Shown here: piece by piece, positions 52,820 to 64,000 of the stretch
How the letters are laid out: each line of letters opens with the position of its first letter
Numbering within the stretch: position 1 is the stretch's first letter
Assembly: GCA_033816765.1 (NCBI GenBank)
Contig: CM066294.1
Location: forward strand, 2,542,001-2,606,000
Origin: Nothopassalora personata
Lineage: Eukaryota > Ascomycota > Dothideomycetes > Mycosphaerellales > Mycosphaerellaceae
Length of the DNA: 64,000 bases
Direction: 5' to 3'
Program-made: the position numbers and the translations under genes
The notes under the pieces: model-generated
Databases searched by the model: none
Told to the model about the DNA's origin: nothing
Seen by the model: the letters and a program-made list of their open reading frames with translations, nothing else

Positions 52820-53990
52820 TCTATTGGACCTAATCGAGGTACACAATAGACCTTAGGCAATACCTTTAGGACCACCCGTCCGCTGCGACAACAAAGGAAC
52901 TAAACTGCTATAATCCCTCTATGTTTAATGACTTCTACCTTTAGACTTAGGCTAAAGCAGTTAGAATAGACTTATAGAAGTATATAGAAGGGAAGTTATA
53001 GGACGGTACGATAACCTAGGAAATAGATCTCGATCCATTGCCTAAACCTTAGGAACCAGTTATAGGCCCTCTACTAAACCCTCCTGCTAAAGACGATAAT
53101 ACAGCTGCATAGACCCTGTTTAGTAGAATTAGCACATCGTACAACCTCCGGTATACGATGTATAGGGATTAGAAGAAAGAATACGAGGACTTTGTAACTC
53201 GCAAACGCTCCCTAAAATCCTACTTCGAGAGGACCATTCTACAAATGTACCTTAACGACCTTCTTAGCCGACTAGATACCCTCTCTACTTAGTAGACATA
53301 CATTAAAGCCAAACTAGAGCCTAAGACTAAGAGTAGAAGGGTGATTCTTTAGAGCTAACATAATAAGCTTATAAAGGGACCTAAGAGTAAGAATATCGAC
53401 TAATTTCTTATAAAGTGGCTCGAGCTTAACCGAAAGCTTAGATAGAGGGGCTATCCACTTGCCCTATACATAAAAGATGACCTATGCCGTATAATTGAGG
53501 ACACTATCGATATAGCTAAAGGTAGAATTATTGCGGAATTAAGCAATAACCTTAAAGACGCTGTTTAGAGGTGTCTTAAGTTTGCTAGAAGGAACCCTAG
53601 CAAGTATAAGGCAAATAGCAACACTAAGAAGAGCATCTTATTTACTACATTAGGGGATTAACAGACTACTAGTTATCCCCTAGAAAAGACAACGAGGGAT
53701 CGCCTAAGGCGAACATATACTAAAATAACTAGGAAACCTCCTAATAAAGTATGCCTATTCCTTGGAAAATGCAATATCGTTAATCATAACTTACGACCAC
53801 CCTAGGAAAGTATAGATAATACCTAGAAAGGTTAGCTAAAGACCTACCGCAAGTATCTAAGGGACAATCCTTAGTTCTATAAGCGCTAGGTAAGCAGATA
53901 TAAGGATCCTAAGGCCCTTAAACTTATAAAGGATCTTTAGTCTAACTCTAACAAAGACTAAAGAATAGAGGGAACGGATTCGAGACCTAG
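52820..53990 (+). pseudogene. Copia B gag (RIP-inactivated)
   Basis: Plus-strand reading through TAG gives a hydrophilic helical protein with YNLRYTMYRD, YEDFVTRKRSLKSYFER and LNDLLSRLDTLST (about 53130-53290), in the gag position before protease. No intact CCHC knuckle was seen. Confidence 0.65.
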
Positions 53991-54049
53991 AGGGTTATAC
54001 GGACTACGCGCAATTAAGACCTAGGGAGTATACTCCTCTAATAACTTGT

Positions 54050-57000
54050 CGGAGGAGGACTCCTAGCTACTAGATAGGGGGTCTAACGTACACATAATCA
54101 ATGAACCTACGAAGGCCGAATTCACCCTAGAATTAATCCCTAAGGATACACTAGTCTACGTAGCGGCTACTACCCTTCGAGGAGTAGTTAAGGGTACCGT
54201 AAAGGTCCGTATTAAGTCACTAGATAGACACCTAGTCACCTTGAACCTTGAGAATACCCTCTATATTCTAGGATTTCACTGCAATATTATCTTACTCCCT
54301 TAAATGCAAAAGAAAGGTCTATTCTTAGACGAGCGTACAGATATTTAGTATGATAGAAACAATGCTAGGGTAGTAAAGGTCCATAGATTAGGGGATCTGC
54401 CATACCTAAATGTAGATACTCTAGTAAAAGGAGACCCTGTAACGATTACTAAGTGGCCTATATCCGAAGATAGTACCCCACTTTTAGTTGTAGAGGCTCT
54501 AAAATAACAATTAAGGAGCGTAGCAATGGCTAGGAGCCGTATGCCCCTACCTACAGTACCGAGGACAATGAAGGACTACTATAAGGTCCTTAGACACCCT
54601 AGGCTAGAGCATATAATGCACCTACAAGACGCAGTGAAGGGCATTAAGATTGTAGGATTAGAGGAACCACCTAAAACTAACGAGTGCGAATCTTATGCCC
54701 TCTTAAAAGGACATAAGAGGATATCTCGAAGGTCTAGGATTAAGATACGACCTCCGTCGATACTTAAGGGCATCTTAATTGACCTTATGGAATTCGATGT
54801 AGGGTACAATAGGGATCGATATACCTTCCATGCTAGCGATAAGGATATAGGACTTCAATTCAACTGGAATTTTCCTCGAAGAACCTAGGAGAACGTAATA
54901 GAGGCATACCTAGAACTTACAAGGTTCATTCGATCCTTTAGAAGGTTACTTACTGTACTGTATTTAGACAACGACAAGGCCTACGGGGTAGTATTCAAGT
55001 CTTAGCTACTAAGAGACGGGGTTACTTAGAAACCAACTGCCCCCTATGTGCCCGCTTAGGACCTAGTAGAAATATCCGGAAAGCACTTAATTATTACTAC
55101 TAGGGCATTGACATTGTTAGCAGGCCTACCTTTAAACCTATAGCCTAAGATTGTCTTAATAGCTACTTACCTTATAAACAGAACACTATCTAAGAAGTTA
55201 GGCTAGAGGACCCCATTTGACGCAGCTACGGGCATTAAGCTAAGCCTTGCTTACATCTACAAAATAGGTTCTAGGGCATACGCTTATAAGACGAATAAGA
55301 AAGAACGCCTACGCGCCTACAAAATGGATTCTCGATACCACATCGGTTACTTAGTTAGATTTGAAGGTTACAACATCTACCGAATCTAGATACTATCCTA
55401 TAGACAAGTTATAAGATCTAGGGATGTCACCTTTAATAAGAAGTTAAGGTACGAGGGCCTGTACGACGTTAACCTCGGACTAGCTATTTAAGATAACGAG
55501 AGACTTCTATATGACGTAGAACCTCCAAGGCTAGCCTATAAGGGACAATTTGAGGAATTGCTATTAACAATTGACCTTTCGACTGCCCCTTAAGCTTAGG
55601 GGGTGGGGGACAGTATACCTTAAGAAGAGGTAGATAAGAAAATCCCATATAATAATCCGATTGAAATAAGGGAATCGGAATTTAATTATTAATGGATACA
55701 CCCCTAAACTTTGCAACTAGATTCGCAAATAGGTCCAGAAACCCAACTCTAGCTATTTAGACTATTCGTTCCTCTAGGGGATACATATAAGTGAAGAGGA
55801 TTAATTAGACCTAGACCTAAAACTCTAGACTCTAAGGATATCTACGACACAATCCATTAGAACAAGAAACCGAGGTACGACGAAGAACGAGTACACTCGA
55901 TTCTTACTATTGAGAGGATTAAAGTCTTAGCTACTCTCTCGAAGGGACCTTAAGAGAGTAATACCTTAACTACATCGTCTAAAACAACCGGAATAGGGAA
56001 CACACTACCCCCTAAACTAAAGCGATGGAAGGACCTTAACACATACCCTCATAGGGAAGCATTTAGGGCAGTAAGTGTTGAAGAATTTAAGAAGCAATTT
56101 ACGACAAACACCCTGTCTTAGTGTAATGAGGTCGAAGTAGTAGGACACCCGATAACGTTAATAACTTAGGTATAGAAATATAAGCTTAACTAAAACGTAG
56201 AACTCCTAAAATACAAGGCTCGAGTGTGCGCTCGAGGCGATCAAAAGGACGCTATAGGGGAAACCTACGTAGCAACCCTTTATGCAAGACTCTTTAGGTA
56301 TATAATAGCCCTAGTGGCCTATTTTAACCTTAAGACACTGTAGATAGACGCCGTAAACGCGTTTCTCAATGCCCCTATGCTATCGCCAGTATATATGTAT
56401 GCCCCTAAAGGATTTAAGAAGGAAGGAAAACTTCTAAGGTGCTATAAAGCCCTTTACGGATTTAAGGAGTCCCCTCTACTATGGTATTTAGAGCTTAAAA
56501 ACACCCTTAACGACCTCGGCCTATCTAAAGTTACGGACTATCTCTTTATTGACAGGGAATTTTCAGTCCTAGTTTTCTTCTATGTAGATAATATTTGCTT
56601 CACTTAGCCCTTAAAATCCGAATTAAGAGCTAAGGAGCTTGTTTAAGGACTAACTAACAAATACGAGATGAAGGTAATAGGACATATTAAATAGTTCTAC
56701 GGGATTCATATCACTCGCAATCGTTAACAGCGGATCCTTAAACTTAATTAGAAGGCCTATATCGAGAAGATTAGTTATCGCTACGGTATCTCAAGACCGG
56801 AGAAGAGGATTGAAACTCCCCTACTAGGGGGGTATGTCGGCCTTAGAAATGAACTTTAGGCCACTACGGAAGAGATTAACGTTTACAGGTCCCAAGTAGG
56901 ATCGGTAAACTTCGCAGTAGTAGAAACGCGCCCTAATATATCCTTTTTAGTCTCTCTTCTTTCTTAGCACCTAACTAACCCTACAAAGGAGGCTCTTAGG

Positions 57001-57590
57001 GCAGTAAGACACTTAATTTAATACCTTCTCTACACTACGGATTATTCGATCAAGTACTACGGCCTACCTAAACCCTCGGACTCAACGCTACCAGAATTCT
57101 ATAGGGCCTTAGATGCCTCATTTACCGACGACAAGGAAACTCGTAGATTAAGTAAGGCCTTTGTCTTTTTCCTTTTTAAGGGGATTATCGACTAGAGAGC
57201 AGTTAAGTAGGGAATAGTTACGAAATCAAGCACTAAATTAGAGCTGTATGCCCTTAGTCACGCCGCCTTAGAGGTCCTATAGTAGGATAGGCTCTTTAGT
57301 GCAGTTACCCTCAAATTGGAGAATCGGATACTGCTATACTATAATAACTAGTAGACTATAAGGATTGTTAAGACCCTAAATAGCAGAATTAATACTAAGA
57401 TAAGGCATGTAGACGTCTAACAATGCTAGCTTAGGGAACAGTACTAAGTAGGACGTCTTGAAATTAGCTAGATAAGGACATAGGAGATAGCCGCGGACGG
57501 TCTAACTAAGGTCCTAACTCCTTAACAGCACTAGCGGTTTGTTAATCACTTCAATTTGGGAGATTAGTAAATAGGCATACCCTCGCTTTA
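54050..57590 (+). pseudogene. Copia B pol: protease, integrase, RT, RNase H (RIP-inactivated)
   Basis: The protease core reads LLDRGSNVHIINE near 54070-54108 (copia consensus has D-S/T-G). The integrase zinc-binding region starts HPRLEHIMHL near 54595 with CESYALLKGHK near 54686-54718, and the core has LDNDKAYGVVF near 54965-54998. RT has DAVNAFLNAP near 56348-56377 and FFYVDN near 56575-56592. RNase H has TKSSTKLELYALSHAALEVL near 57220-57280. The YVDD box has N at its last position, as in Copia A. TAG and TAA codons are frequent. Confidence 0.88.
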
Positions 57591-57969
57591 ATAGCTAGGG
57601 GTGCTATCTTTACTTTACTTCTAAAATAAACACTCGCTATTCATTTAGCTAGGGGCTAAGGACACCCTACCTTTATAACTAGAGAGGACTAAAGGACTTC
57701 TAAGAATAATATAAGGCCTACAACTCGTAGCAAAGCTCACCTAACGGTTACACGCACTTATGACGTAATAACCTCACATACTTAGCGCGAATATAGCCTA
57801 TATCTGATTTCTCAATCCTTCTAGCAACCCTCTCTTTTATAATCCACTTCGCACCGCCGTTAATCTCCTCACTAGGTAGCCCCTTAGCTTAGTTAGTCAC
57901 CCTTTAACTACTATACTAAGGTACGACTACATCCTAGAACACTAGAACACAAGCATTAGAACCCTTAAA

Positions 57970-58797
57970 ATGGAGCCCATTTTAGAAGTTGAGACACCTA
58001 CACTACTTGATTTAGGTCTAGTCGAGCCTAAGAACGCGCCACCTCTACTAACTACACCTAAAGAAGAACCCTTAAACCCTAGAAACAAGTCCTCTATGTC
58101 TATTAAAGAATTCTAACGACTCCTTAAGGCGAGCTAGGAGATGGGCTACGAGTCCGATACTAAGCCGTACAGTAGCCTAAGAAAGAAGTACGGGGAAAAG
58201 AAGTCCCCTATAAAAGAGGTATTAGAGGAGAAGCAAAAGGCTTAGAATAAGGCGCATAAGGACTCTAAGTAGAAGAGCTAACTCCGAAACTACGTCTATA
58301 GGTCACTTAGTACCCTCGCTAGAGGACGAAAACCTCGCCTCCCTAAATTCAACCTTAGAAAGAAAAATAAGGCCTTTAAGCCTATCCTTAGACTTATTAA
58401 GCAATTCTCAGGCATCCGCAGCGACCTTAGTCACGATTCTTAGGTAGAAATTAGTAAGCAGTCCCTAGATTAGTATAAGAGTACTACTCTAGGAAATAAG
58501 GATCATGTACCTACCTATAACATTAATGACCTTACTAAGCTGCTTTAGGGTATTCAATAGAGCATAATCAAGTCTACTCTAAAGAAGGGAATGGCCTCTA
58601 AGAAGAGAGAGGCACCCCAAGACGAAGAAACTGATAAAGAGGAAACCCCGAAAAAGAAGATAAAGGGTACTCTTACTAGTTAGGAGGGAGTTATCGAAGA
58701 CCTTATCTATAAAGTTAAGGATAACATAAACAAGGTTATAAAGGATATAAAGGTCCTTAGCGCTAAGATTACTCTACTCAGTTCCTATGTAGAGTGA
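57970..58797 (+). pseudogene. Extra 3' frame of Copia B, unknown protein of 275 codons
   Basis: From ATG 57970 to TGA 58795 one frame runs 275 codons, interrupted only by TAG codons at presumed Q or W positions. The predicted product starts MEPILEVETPTLLDLGLVEP and has a basic middle (RGRKPRLPKFNLRKKNKAF). It ends with a helical region (VIEDLIYKVKDNINKVIKDI) that could form a coiled coil. No signal peptide, membrane span or zinc knuckle. Its end overlaps the purine tract next to the 3' LTR. The same frame with the same length (minus a 106 bp duplication) is in Copia A. Function unknown; an accessory gag-like or nucleic-acid-binding protein is conceivable. Confidence 0.7.
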
Positions 58798-58804
58798 GGG
58801 GGTG

Positions 58805-59053
58805 TGTAAAGCGCTAGGATAATGCATAGGTAGCAGGTTTTAAGGGTAACATAACCTAATTAAGTGTAGTAATTACTTATTCTTAGGAAATGAGATTAGG
58901 CACCTGAATTATAGGGATTAAGGGCCTCTTATTAAAAGAAGACTTATATAAGCACCTTAAGGGTGCTACTACTTGTAATAAACATGGTTTTTCATACCCT
59001 GATTTCTAGACTTAATACCCTAGTTCTAAACTTCCATCTCTACTAGTTTCACA
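58805..59053 (+). repeat. 3' LTR of Copia B (249 bp)
   Basis: It begins TGTAAAGCGCTAGGATAATG and ends CTAGTTTCACA, preceded by the purine tract GAGTGAGGGGGTG. It has more TA than the 5' LTR. Confidence 0.94.
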
Positions 59054-59058
59054 CCTTT

Positions 59059-59150
59059 TCTTCGGACAGCGTCCGACTTGCCCTTTCCTCTATATCGAAC
59101 TTATTATATACTTCATAGAATCTTAGTGTACACGTCGTTTACCCGTAACA
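59059..59150 (+). repeat. 5' LTR of chromovirus F, right fragment
   Basis: It continues TCTTCGGACAGC from the fragment at 52450-52519 and ends ACCCGTAACA, the LTR terminus. The following TTAAGTTCGATCTATTCG also follows the 5' LTR of J (reverse complement near 39043-39060), so it includes the primer-binding region. Confidence 0.9.
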
Positions 59151-59559
59151 TTAAGTTCGATCTATTCGAATTAGCTAGGTACCTACTATTAAAGAGACGG
59201 GATACGTAATAGCGTTACCGGGTAGCGAGAACCCTAGGACTAGTGCCCCGAATAAAAACTTCTAGCTTATACTTTAATAACTATACTAGCGATAGGAAGA
59301 GATATAAGCCGAGTTAATTATAACGTACGCCGCTCTAAAAGAATCGGAAGACGCTTAACGCTAGTTAACCCCTATAGTCTCGCTACTAGTTTATAATAAG
59401 ACGACTACTAGTAACCTAATAAGATAGTTACTATAGCCGCTAAACGCCGCCGCGCCTACGTCGCGTACCGGAGAAGAACCGTTAGATCCTAGAGGTTAGA
59501 ACCTACCTTCCTAGGACGGTAAGGTAGAGATATTCCGCGATTACTTCTTAAGGTTAAAG
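59151..59559 (+). pseudogene. Chromovirus F leader and gag start, cut by Copia C
   Basis: It matches the reverse complement of the gag start of J (about 38650-39060) and ends where Copia C begins at 59560. TAG codons replace W and Q. The rest of F lies beyond the window, on the other side of Copia C. Confidence 0.8.
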
Positions 59560-59765
59560 TGTTACGATCTAAGCGTGCACCGGCGCTGCAGCCCAATCAA
59601 ACCTAAGGCAGCAGCCGCTAAGAATCAGGTGACATTAATTAGTTACCTACAGCCTTTTCATAAGCAGCCCCTTCAATTCTAGCTTAGATACATGCAATCT
59701 ACTATCTGCTTTTGAAACACCTTTATGAGCCCATTTCATAACTTCTAACCACTTGTAACGTAATA
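59560..59765 (+). repeat. 5' LTR of Copia C (206 bp)
   Basis: It begins TGTTACGATC and ends CGTAATA (ancestrally CGTAACA), giving inverted ends TGTTACG/CGTAACA. The primer-binding site GTTATAAGCCCGGC follows at 59766. The body is weakly mutated. Confidence 0.85.
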
Positions 59766-59779
59766 GTTATAAGCCCGGC
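59766..59779 (+). other. Primer-binding site of Copia C (half-tRNA type)
   Basis: GTTATAAGCCCGGC lies directly after the LTR. It shares the 12 bases GTTATAAGCCCG with Copia B and D and matches the complement of the initiator tRNA-Met anticodon arm, apart from G-to-A in a TG context. Confidence 0.68.
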
Positions 59780-59949
59780 AGGCGCTTACTAACGTTCGCT
59801 ACACAAAACGAAGCCCTAGAGCAGATTTTGCATCGTTATTAAAAACCAGTAGGATCCATCATTATCCCATTAATAACCATTGCATAGCAGTGCAGTAACC
59901 CTAGTAGACCTATAGGAACTTTCATTAGGCCCATTAACACCGTTATAGC

Positions 59950-62900
59950 GACTACCGAGATACCCGGTAGTACCGGTGCTTTGCCGCACGCTACTATCGT
60001 TCTTAAGAGTCATAACTAATGGGACAAGTTTAACCGTTAGTTAGAGCTCTACGCTAAGTCTCTAAACATCTAGAAGTATGTAGATCCGAACGACACTATC
60101 GCCGAGCTAGTAGAGCCGGTGTTCTTAACATTCGAACAGATCTAATTAGCATACACTACTAAAGACGCTACGGCGGTAGATAAAGAGCTTATTAAGCTCC
60201 GTTAGTCGGACGCTAAGCGTAGGTAGCGGATGTATGACATCTTTGCCGTAGCAAGGTCTAAACTAGTCACCCATCTAATCCGTACTACTACGGAGCTAGG
60301 CTAAGAGCTTATACATGGGAAACGCACTCTTAGAGGCAAGTACTAGGCTCTAAAGACACAGTATGGACTAGACGACATACTGCGTAAGCAACAACTCATA
60401 CTAGAGCTAAATAGGCTTTAGAAGAGCTAAGCCCGAAGGATTAACGACTAGTACTTAGACTAGCTAGTGTTATAGACTAAGATACTAGATTGTAACTACG
60501 CTAAGTACGGAGACCTAGTACGACACTTCTTGCTCGCAATACAGTAGAAGTAAGCTCCTACCTATAGAGCATCACTATATAACGAGTAGAAGCGTAATAA
60601 GCTCTCTCTTAGTAAACTTACTAAGCGATACCTCGAATAGATACGCGATACTACCCTAGTTACTAATAGCGGTCGATTAGTCTTTGCAACCTTCGTAGGC
60701 AAGCTATTAGCCGAATACGATCCTCTAGAAGTCCTACCGACCCTAGCACCTATAGTAGGCATAGGGGGTAGGAATAATAACAACACGCGTGACCGTAGCC
60801 GCGGCGACAAGAGCCGTAACCGTAGCAATAAGGACAATAAGAGCAGTAATAAGCTAAGCGGCTACTGGAACATTACCGGCGAGCCTAAGGAGAGTTGTTA
60901 TAAGAACCTCTATTTATGCGATGTAGTTAACCCTAAGAAGCGTCTATTAAAGGATTAGCGCTCTAAGCAGTAGAAGAAGTGCTAGAAGCACTTTATTAAT
61001 TACTGCTTAGGCGATGATAGTAAACGCTTACTAGGCGTATTAAACCGCAATGGGCGCACGGATAAGGAACGAGATAAGGCAATTACTAAGGGTAAGGCCG
61101 CACCGCACGGCTTCACTAGTCTTACTGTCCTTTCGAGCTCGATAAGCCAATTAAGCTTCAACTTTAGGGATTGCTAGGTATACGATAACTGCTCGGACAC
61201 CTATGTCATTAATCACTATGACTAGTAGGGCGTAGAATTCATTGTAGAGCGCCTAACTACATCATTAATCTAAGCCGGAACTACGACATTCCCTATTGCC
61301 GCATTAGGCAAGGTTCGCATGAAGATAGAGGGGATACCATTTACCCTATTGGATGTAGCCTATTGCCTAGGCTTTTATGTGAACGTTATCTCCTACTTAC
61401 GTATAGAGACGGCTGGACTTTAGTGGCACGGACGCACTAATTCAGTCTATTATAATAACAAGAAATTGATGGACCTGTACCGCCCTACTAGCACAATCCC
61501 CTTCTTTAAGGTGGTTACACCGCCTTAGTTAGAGATGGTCTATAAATGGCTATTGAGTAATAATGGGAGCATCCTACTAAAGATTACTAAGAAGTAGCGT
61601 ACAGCGCACTTTATTAGTACAATTGGTAAGGGTGATACTATCTAAACACCGCCTATTTAGGACTCTAACGGCGACCGTACCGTTATGGTAGTAATAAACA
61701 GCACAGGGGGCACTAAAGGTGTAGTAACGTCTAGTAGGACCCCTATTAAACACCGTAAGCTCTCAGGCCGCTAGTGGCACTAAATCTTCGGCTATATTGG
61801 CGCTGAACGCATTAACTAGCTTCCGTTTAGAGTTGAGGGGGTGGTTATTAACCCTAATGCACCTAAGGCACCCCTCACTACACATTGTAGAGCATATAGC
61901 CTAGCTAAGGCACACAAAGTGTTCAATAGGACTAAGCTAATTAGGGCAATGACTCCCTATAGGCACGTGGCCATGGATTTGGCTAAGTTCACACTAGTAT
62001 ATAATAGTAATCGTTACCTAGTTCATTTCTACGATTTAGATACCTATAGGCACTTTCAATTCACTATTAAGAATAGGGACTAACCATTAGTATTAGCTTG
62101 CTTTAATAGCCTGCTTAGCTTCATTAATTTCATTAGGCGTAGGTTTGTTTACTTATATAGCGATAATAAAGCAGCCATTAGTACAGCCTTCCGCTTAACT
62201 ATTAATAACAATTAAATTAAGTAGCATAACACTACTAACTACGCGTCTAACCAGGACCTAGTAGAACGAGCGGGCGGCGTCATTATTACGATGTCTCGCA
62301 TAATCCGCATTTATGCTCGCCTACCTAAAAAGCTCTAGAATAAATGCATAGTAGCTGCCGTCTACATTCTCTAGCGGTTACCAATCCAATCAAAAGGCTA
62401 GAAGACTCCCTTCGAATTGGCAATAGGCAGGGTACTAAATGTGGGCTACATGGTGGTGTACGGCTACCTAGCCTACGTATACATTCATAGCACTACTCAA
62501 CTAGGCAAGACTAAGAAGCTTAAAGAACGAGCACTTATCGGATACCTTATAGGCTACGACTCTACTAACATCTATAGGGTGTGGGACCTATCGAAAGATA
62601 GGGTTATACGGGTAAAGGACGTCCTCTTTAATAAGACCACGTTCTACGACCTATCAATTCTCACTACTAGTTACTTAACCCCTGTTAAGAACATCGCAAT
62701 AGTAGAACCGGCTAAAGAGCCTAAACAGTACTACGACCTATATGTAGCTCACTATAAGTAGGACACAGCACAGGCCGAGGGGGTGGAAGAATAGGCTTAA
62801 TAGCAGCCGCTCTATTAAAACCCTCGTTAATACGCCTATTAACAATTACTGCTTAGGCATAAACTACACTAGCTACAACACCGAGCGCTAGCAACATTTA

Positions 62901-64000
62901 ACTAACCTAAAGGTAATAGCAGTTTCTAGCTACTTGATTGGCCATTAATAAATGACGCTATAACCCCTACACTTTCACGAGACTAGGTCAAATCCGGGGT
63001 CGAACTAGCGACTAATAAGAGCATAGAGAACTCTAACTACAACAATAACGCGGTAAACAATAGTGACGCGTCTAAACAATAGTACATTAACACACTGTAA
63101 CAGTAGTTAATGGATGCCCTTATAGAGGAAGATCGTAAGGAGCTTATAGTAGATGCTTCGACGACTTTAAATGTCGCTACCGCTCCGCCTACAATCCCCT
63201 TCGAAGAACTTAGCTAAATGAATAACTTTTCCGCTAATACTAATTACGCCCTTACCGGATCCGGCAAGAGACTTAGAACGGCCTACTTCCACCATGCTCT
63301 ACACAATATCATAGTTGCTAACGTTATTATTAGCTAGATGGCGGGCATCCGCTAGAGACCTCGTTATCTAGGCCGTAAGTACTACGATGTCCTTCGATCC
63401 GAACGCACACGCGACTTCTCTCCTCTACGCCGTGTTAATACTATTACGTCGATGTACCGCGATAACCTTCCGCCCGAACCTCTAAACTACCGTGCCGCCA
63501 TAAAGCACCGCTTCGCCTAACAATAGCGTAAAGCTATGGCTAAGGAGTTTACTAAGGCAATCTCTACTAGCACATTCAAATAGGCAACTTAGTAAGAGAA
63601 GGATTATAATACTTAGTAAGAAGAGGAGGGACTTTAGCTACCACTACCGCTAAAGTAGGTGTATAAGTACAAGCTAGATAAGCATAGTATACTAAAGAGC
63701 TTTAAGGCCCGGCTATGCGTAAGAGGCGATCTATAGGGCACATACTTAGATACATACGCCGCTACACTACTAGTAAGCATGTTCCGCCTCTACTATGCTA
63801 TGGCCGCGAGCTTCGACCTAGAAGCTGAACAGTTTAATGTTATGAATGCCTTTCTAAATTCGGACCTACCGTACACTATGTACCTACAACCACCTCCTAG
63901 AATCGACCGACCATCGGATGGATCTAGCTATGCTCTTAAACTAGTTAAGGCTCTCTACGGACTTAAGGAATCCCCTCTCCTTTAGTACAACTCCCTTACT
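59950..64000 (+). pseudogene. Copia C gag-pol, RIP-inactivated and open at window end
   Basis: gag has WDKFNRxLELYAKSLNI near 60021-60071 and KYVDPND. The protease region is degraded (YDNCSDTYVINH near 61180-61215). The integrase zinc-binding part has HCRAYSLAKAHK near 61884-61920, and the C-terminal part has GYLIGYDSTNIYRVWDL near 62540-62590. RT begins with RLCVRGDL near 63712-63735 and continues NVMNAFLNSDLPYTMYLQPP near 63836-63895 and LVKALYGLKESPLL at 63944-63985. Open segments 61841-62083, 62417-62761 and 63779-63985 are pieces of this frame. The YVDD box is past the window end. Confidence 0.85.

Larger units (their letters stand above)
52520..59053 (+). mobile_element. Complete Ty1/copia retrotransposon B (6534 bp)
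   Basis: Two 249 bp LTRs (52520-52768 and 58805-59053; ends TGTAAAG and TTTCACA), a primer-binding site, gag, protease, integrase, RT, RNase H and an additional 3' frame, all on the plus strand. It is flanked by CCTTT duplications inside the 5' LTR of chromovirus F. It is colinear with truncated Copia A at 21199-25623. In-frame TAG codons inactivate it. Confidence 0.95.
59560..64000 (+). mobile_element. Ty1/copia element C (3' end outside window)
   Basis: A 206 bp LTR (59560-59765), a half-tRNA primer-binding site, gag, protease, integrase and the first part of RT, plus strand. It is inserted in the gag of chromovirus F. It differs in sequence from Copia A/B and D, so it is a third copia family. 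RIP is milder, and many CA and TG remain. Its 3' LTR and target duplication are not visible. Confidence 0.9.

Overview
The window is nuclear DNA of a filamentous ascomycete (Pezizomycotina; a Dothideomycete is my best guess, not proven). The genes have 46-322 bp GT-AG introns with CTRAC branch points and encode recognisable fungal proteins (Tvp18, Ntf2, Arp8, Aim21, a Dal5-type permease). They form an island of normal composition (25624-52449) between two blocks of transposons. The transposons have been remodelled by repeat-induced point mutation (RIP): CpA/TpG is depleted, TpA is enriched, CTAG is very common, and TAG stands where CAG or TGG is expected. CpG is largely kept, so protein motifs can still be read through the stops.

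Left block (1-25623): a Ty3/gypsy chromovirus pol with its 3' LTR (1-4681, +, called G); an unclassified decayed coding region (about 4682-7620, -, H); a second Ty3/gypsy element (8280-21198, -, E) split by a complete Ty1/copia element (10510-16122, -, D, target duplication gtacc); and the 3' two thirds of another Ty1/copia element (21199-25623, +, A), cut exactly where the 5' end of E begins.

Gene island (25624-32467 and 39527-52449): a probable small secreted protein gene (26576-27810, +), an MFS permease (29007-30560, +), tvp18 (31514-32140, -, four exons), ntf2 (40114-40827, -, five exons), arp8 (41226-43924, +, four exons), a weak hypothetical frame (44365-44820, -), and aim21 (45481-48619, -, three exons). 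ntf2 and arp8 are divergent and share a 398 bp promoter interval. The last 3.8 kb of the island has no gene I can support.

The island is interrupted by a Fot1/pogo-type DNA transposon (32468-39524, K) with 37 bp terminal inverted repeats and a TA duplication. Its transposase is split by a chromovirus (34323-39222, -, J, duplication taata). The interior of J has been replaced by the 5' end of an E-family gypsy element (E') and a 771 bp RIP-poor piece ending in an AATC-type repeat.

Right block (52450-64000): chromovirus F (+), whose 5' LTR was split by a complete Ty1/copia element of the same family as A (52520-59053, B, duplication ccttt) and whose gag was split by a third Ty1/copia family (59560 to window end, C). 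Copia A and B carry an extra 275-codon reading frame between RNase H and the 3' LTR that I do not recognise. This is the best candidate for something undescribed. I found no tRNA, rRNA, CRISPR or bacterial-type feature.
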